The position numbers were made by a program, and so were the translations under genes. Shown piece by piece: positions 62,106 to 64,000 of a stretch of 64,000 nt of DNA. Each line of letters starts with the position of its first letter. Positions within the stretch are counted from its first letter, which is position 1. This stretch comes from Ciceribacter sichuanensis (lineage in GTDB: Bacteria; Pseudomonadota; Alphaproteobacteria; Rhizobiales; Rhizobiaceae), in the NCBI RefSeq assembly GCF_024055605.1, contig NZ_JAMXLX010000001.1, positions 992,001 to 1,056,000 of the forward strand, given 5' to 3'. Below the pieces are notes generated by a model. That model ran no database searches. It was given only the letters and a program-made list of their open reading frames with translations, and was not told the origin of the DNA.

Positions 62106-62948
62106 TTATCGCGAAAGGAGCGTCAGCGCCGTCATCGAATCGAGCACGGTGCGGGTCACGCCGCCGAACAGGGTTTCCCACCAGCGCTTGTGGCTGTAGG
62201 CACCCATGACCAGCAGGTCGATGGAGCTGTCGGAGAGGCGGTTCTCGATGGCGGCAGAGGCAGGAATATTGTCCGATTCCTGGCGGACGACGGTGACATT
62301 GACGCCATGGCGCGCCAGCGTGGCCGCGATTTCGGCACCCGCCATCTCAGCCGACTGCATCGACGTTTCCGGAGGATCGACGGAAAACACCTCGACCGCT
62401 TCGGCCGCCTTGAGGAAGGGCAGGGCGTCGAAGGTGGCGCGTGCCGCTTCTCGCGAACCGTTCCAGGCGATCAGTACGCGTTTGATCGGCTTCGGCTGCT
62501 TGAGGATATAGGGAACCAGAAGGACCGGACGTCCGCTTTCGAACAGGAAGTTTTCAAGATCGGCGCGGCTTTCCGAAAGCAGACCACTTTCGCCCTGGCC
62601 AGCAACAACCAGATCGACCGTTCGGGCGCTGTCGATGAGCGACGCGGCGCTATATCCCGCGGAAGAGACGAAGCTGCGCCATTCATGAGAGGTGCCGTTC
62701 CGCTCGGCGGTGGAGCGGAAGACTTTCTCCACCTCCACCGTCTCCTTGTGGGCCATGTCCTGCAGCGCCTGAACGGTCGCGGGATCCGGGATTTCCATCG
62801 GCGCGACCAGCGGAACGGCCGCGAGCGCCTCTGCATGCAGCCCGACGACATGGGCTCCGAACTGTTCTGCAAGGGAAATGGAAAAATCAGTGATTTGCTG
62901 CGCGTCCTTCTGCAAATCGAGAACGGCAAGAAGTGTCTTGTAACCCAT
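62106..62948 (-). CDS. tandem-domain universal stress protein
   Basis: 280 residues from the ATG at 62948 ([41 protein letters not shown]), with GGAGACC upstream. Two Usp domains: residues about 1-145 and about 150-280. The second has the [14 protein letters not shown] opening and the nucleotide-loop-like [25 protein letters not shown]. Such proteins bind ATP or AMP and help survival under stress. An FNR/FixK-like box lies about 70 bp upstream, suggesting induction at low oxygen. Confidence 0.9.
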   Translation of the reverse strand: MGYKTLLAVLDLQKDAQQITDFSISLAEQFGAHVVGLHAEALAAVPLVAPMEIPDPATVQALQDMAHKETVEVEKVFRSTAERNGTSHEWRSFVSSAGYSAASLIDSARTVDLVVAGQGESGLLSESRADLENFLFESGRPVLLVPYILKQPKPIKRVLIAWNGSREAARATFDALPFLKAAEAVEVFSVDPPETSMQSAEMAGAEIAATLARHGVNVTVVRQESDNIPASAAIENRLSDSSIDLLVMGAYSHKRWWETLFGGVTRTVLDSMTALTLLSR

Positions 62949-63017
62949 GGTGGTCTCCTCGGCGGTGTTCAAATCGGTCCCGCTTCAACATATTGCCGCC
63001 GGAGACTGGTCCCTTCC

Positions 63018-63031
63018 TTGACTTCGGTCAA
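63018..63031 (-). promoter_or_regulatory. FNR/FixK-type box upstream of the universal stress gene
   Basis: TTGACTTCGGTCAA fits the TTGAY-N4-RTCAA pattern and is a near-palindrome. It is centred about 77 bp before the ATG at 62948. Usual activator spacing (-41.5) would put the start near 62983. FnrN and FixK proteins activate microaerobic genes in rhizobia. Confidence 0.55.
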
Positions 63032-63043
63032 TAGAGAGCCGGC

Positions 63044-63832
63044 TCAGGCCAGTTCCCCGGTACCAAGGTCCTTGGCTCGAGCGGCATCCTTCTCCGCGGA
63101 GATCGCCGCGATCATCGCCTCGATAGCGACGGCCGCCGCATCGACGGCTGCCGCATCGCGGGCGCGCACCACGAGTTCGGTCGAAAAGCGCTGGCCATCG
63201 AACTGCGGGTAGGAGCCGATCGAGGTATCCGGATGCGCCTTCTGCACGCCGGCCAAAAGCGTCCCGATATCGCCCTCGCCGAACGGGCAGGCGATGGAAC
63301 GGGAAATCACCTTCGCACCGGCGGGAAGGGTGGAGATCACATTGTCCAGCATGGCCTGGAAGACCTGGGGAACGCCGGCCATCACATGCACGTTGCCGAT
63401 GACGAAGCCCGGTGCGGTGGAGACCGGATTGGGAATGTGACGCGCACCGCGCGGCATGCGGGCCATGCGTTGACGGGCCTCGGTGAATTCCATGCCGCGA
63501 CGTTCATACATCGCACCAAGCAGGCGCATCGCATCGGCATCGTGCTCGCACGGCACCCCGAAAGCCGCCGATACGGCGTCGGCGGTGATGTCGTCATGGG
63601 TCGGACCTATGCCGCCCGAGGTGAAAACGTAATCGTAGCGGCTGCGCAGCGCATCAAGCGCGGCAACGATTGCCTCCTCCTCGTCTCCGACGATACGCAC
63701 CTCCTTGAGGTCGATGCCGGCAACCGTCAGCATGTCGGCAAGGTGGCCGATATTCTTGTCCTTGGTGCGGCCCGAAAGCAGTTCGTCGCCGATGGCAAGC
63801 ATGGCGGCCGTCTTGATGGTGGCTTGTGTCAT
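63044..63832 (-). CDS. CinA-like molybdopterin-binding domain protein
   Basis: 262 residues from the ATG at 63832 (MTQATIKTAAMLAIGDELLSGRTKDKNIGHLADMLTVAGIDLKEVRIVGDEEEAIVAAL). The MoaB/CinA-type motif VFTSGGIGPTHDDITADAVSAAFG is clear. The family belongs to competence/damage-inducible and molybdenum-cofactor proteins; many rhizobial members lack the second CinA amidase domain, as here. The reaction is uncertain. The final 168 bases of the window hold no gene. Confidence 0.88.
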   Translation of the reverse strand: MTQATIKTAAMLAIGDELLSGRTKDKNIGHLADMLTVAGIDLKEVRIVGDEEEAIVAALDALRSRYDYVFTSGGIGPTHDDITADAVSAAFGVPCEHDADAMRLLGAMYERRGMEFTEARQRMARMPRGARHIPNPVSTAPGFVIGNVHVMAGVPQVFQAMLDNVISTLPAGAKVISRSIACPFGEGDIGTLLAGVQKAHPDTSIGSYPQFDGQRFSTELVVRARDAAAVDAAAVAIEAMIAAISAEKDAARAKDLGTGELA

Positions 63833-64000
63833 GGAGGTGAGGGATCCCGATATTGCGTCGTGTGCAGAACCTAGTCCCGTCTCTCTCGGAAGCAAGGGCA
63901 TTGTTCCGTCGTTCGCGTGCGGAAGTATGTCGGTAAGGCAAATGCAAGGATAAATCGTTCACCGGGATTGAACACTCCGTCTCAGTGTCGTCATCTGGTG

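Overview
The window is a chromosomal segment of an alphaproteobacterium, almost certainly Rhizobiaceae (Rhizobium, Agrobacterium or Neorhizobium type; genus not resolvable by eye). Evidence: high-GC third-position bias, the order tRNA-Trp-secE-nusG-rplKAJL-rpoBC followed by the str, S10, spc and alpha clusters on one strand, absence of infA and rpmJ from the spc end, adk directly after secY, a class II (B12-dependent) ribonucleotide reductase, MsrPQ, and regulatory motifs typical of rhizobia (Irr/ICE box, FNR/FixK boxes, NrdR boxes).

Region 1 (1-34.8 kb) is the transcription/translation core. After a GNAT acetyltransferase come tRNA-Trp, secE, nusG, rplK, rplA, rplJ, rplL, rpoB and rpoC, closed by a strong terminator. 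A secreted di-haem cytochrome c peroxidase with an ICE-like box and a small hypothetical gene interrupt the run. It then resumes with rpsL, rpsG, fusA, tuf, the S10 genes rpsJ to rpsQ, the spc genes rplN to secY, adk, and rpsM-rpsK-rpoA-rplQ, ending in a near-perfect terminator at 34.7 kb. Several intergenic hairpins, some with U-tracts, lie inside this run and probably set differential expression.

Region 2 (34.9-43.2 kb) is mixed metabolism and stress: a second GNAT, a minus-strand YciI-VOC-ECF sigma unit (ECF42 type), a DoxX membrane protein behind an FNR/FixK-like site, the minus-strand msrP-msrQ periplasmic methionine sulfoxide repair pair, a secreted ricin-B-like lectin, and ilvD. A degenerate tRNA-Lys fragment lies just past ilvD.

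Region 3 (43.3-51.1 kb) holds a large RTX/parallel beta-helix protein (predicted type I secretion substrate), an LprI-like periplasmic protein, a DegP/DegQ-type protease overlapping rarA, a DUF1883 protein, an approximately 1-kb stretch with no convincing gene, an OsmC/Ohr-like protein and a DUF1059 protein.

Region 4 (51.2-64 kb) begins with two directly oriented, approximately 155-bp, MITE-like elements with terminal inverted repeats, bracketing a small GIY-YIG nuclease-like gene. This is the most unusual arrangement in the window. Next come nrdJ with paired NrdR-like boxes, a chemotaxis receptor, an ArsR-SRPBCC pair whose promoter overlaps a perfect palindrome, an SDR/SnoaL pair divergent from an HxlR regulator, xanthine phosphoribosyltransferase, a tandem universal stress protein with a second FNR/FixK-like site, and a CinA-like molybdopterin-binding protein. 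No CRISPR, rRNA, prophage, transposase or antibiotic-resistance gene was seen.
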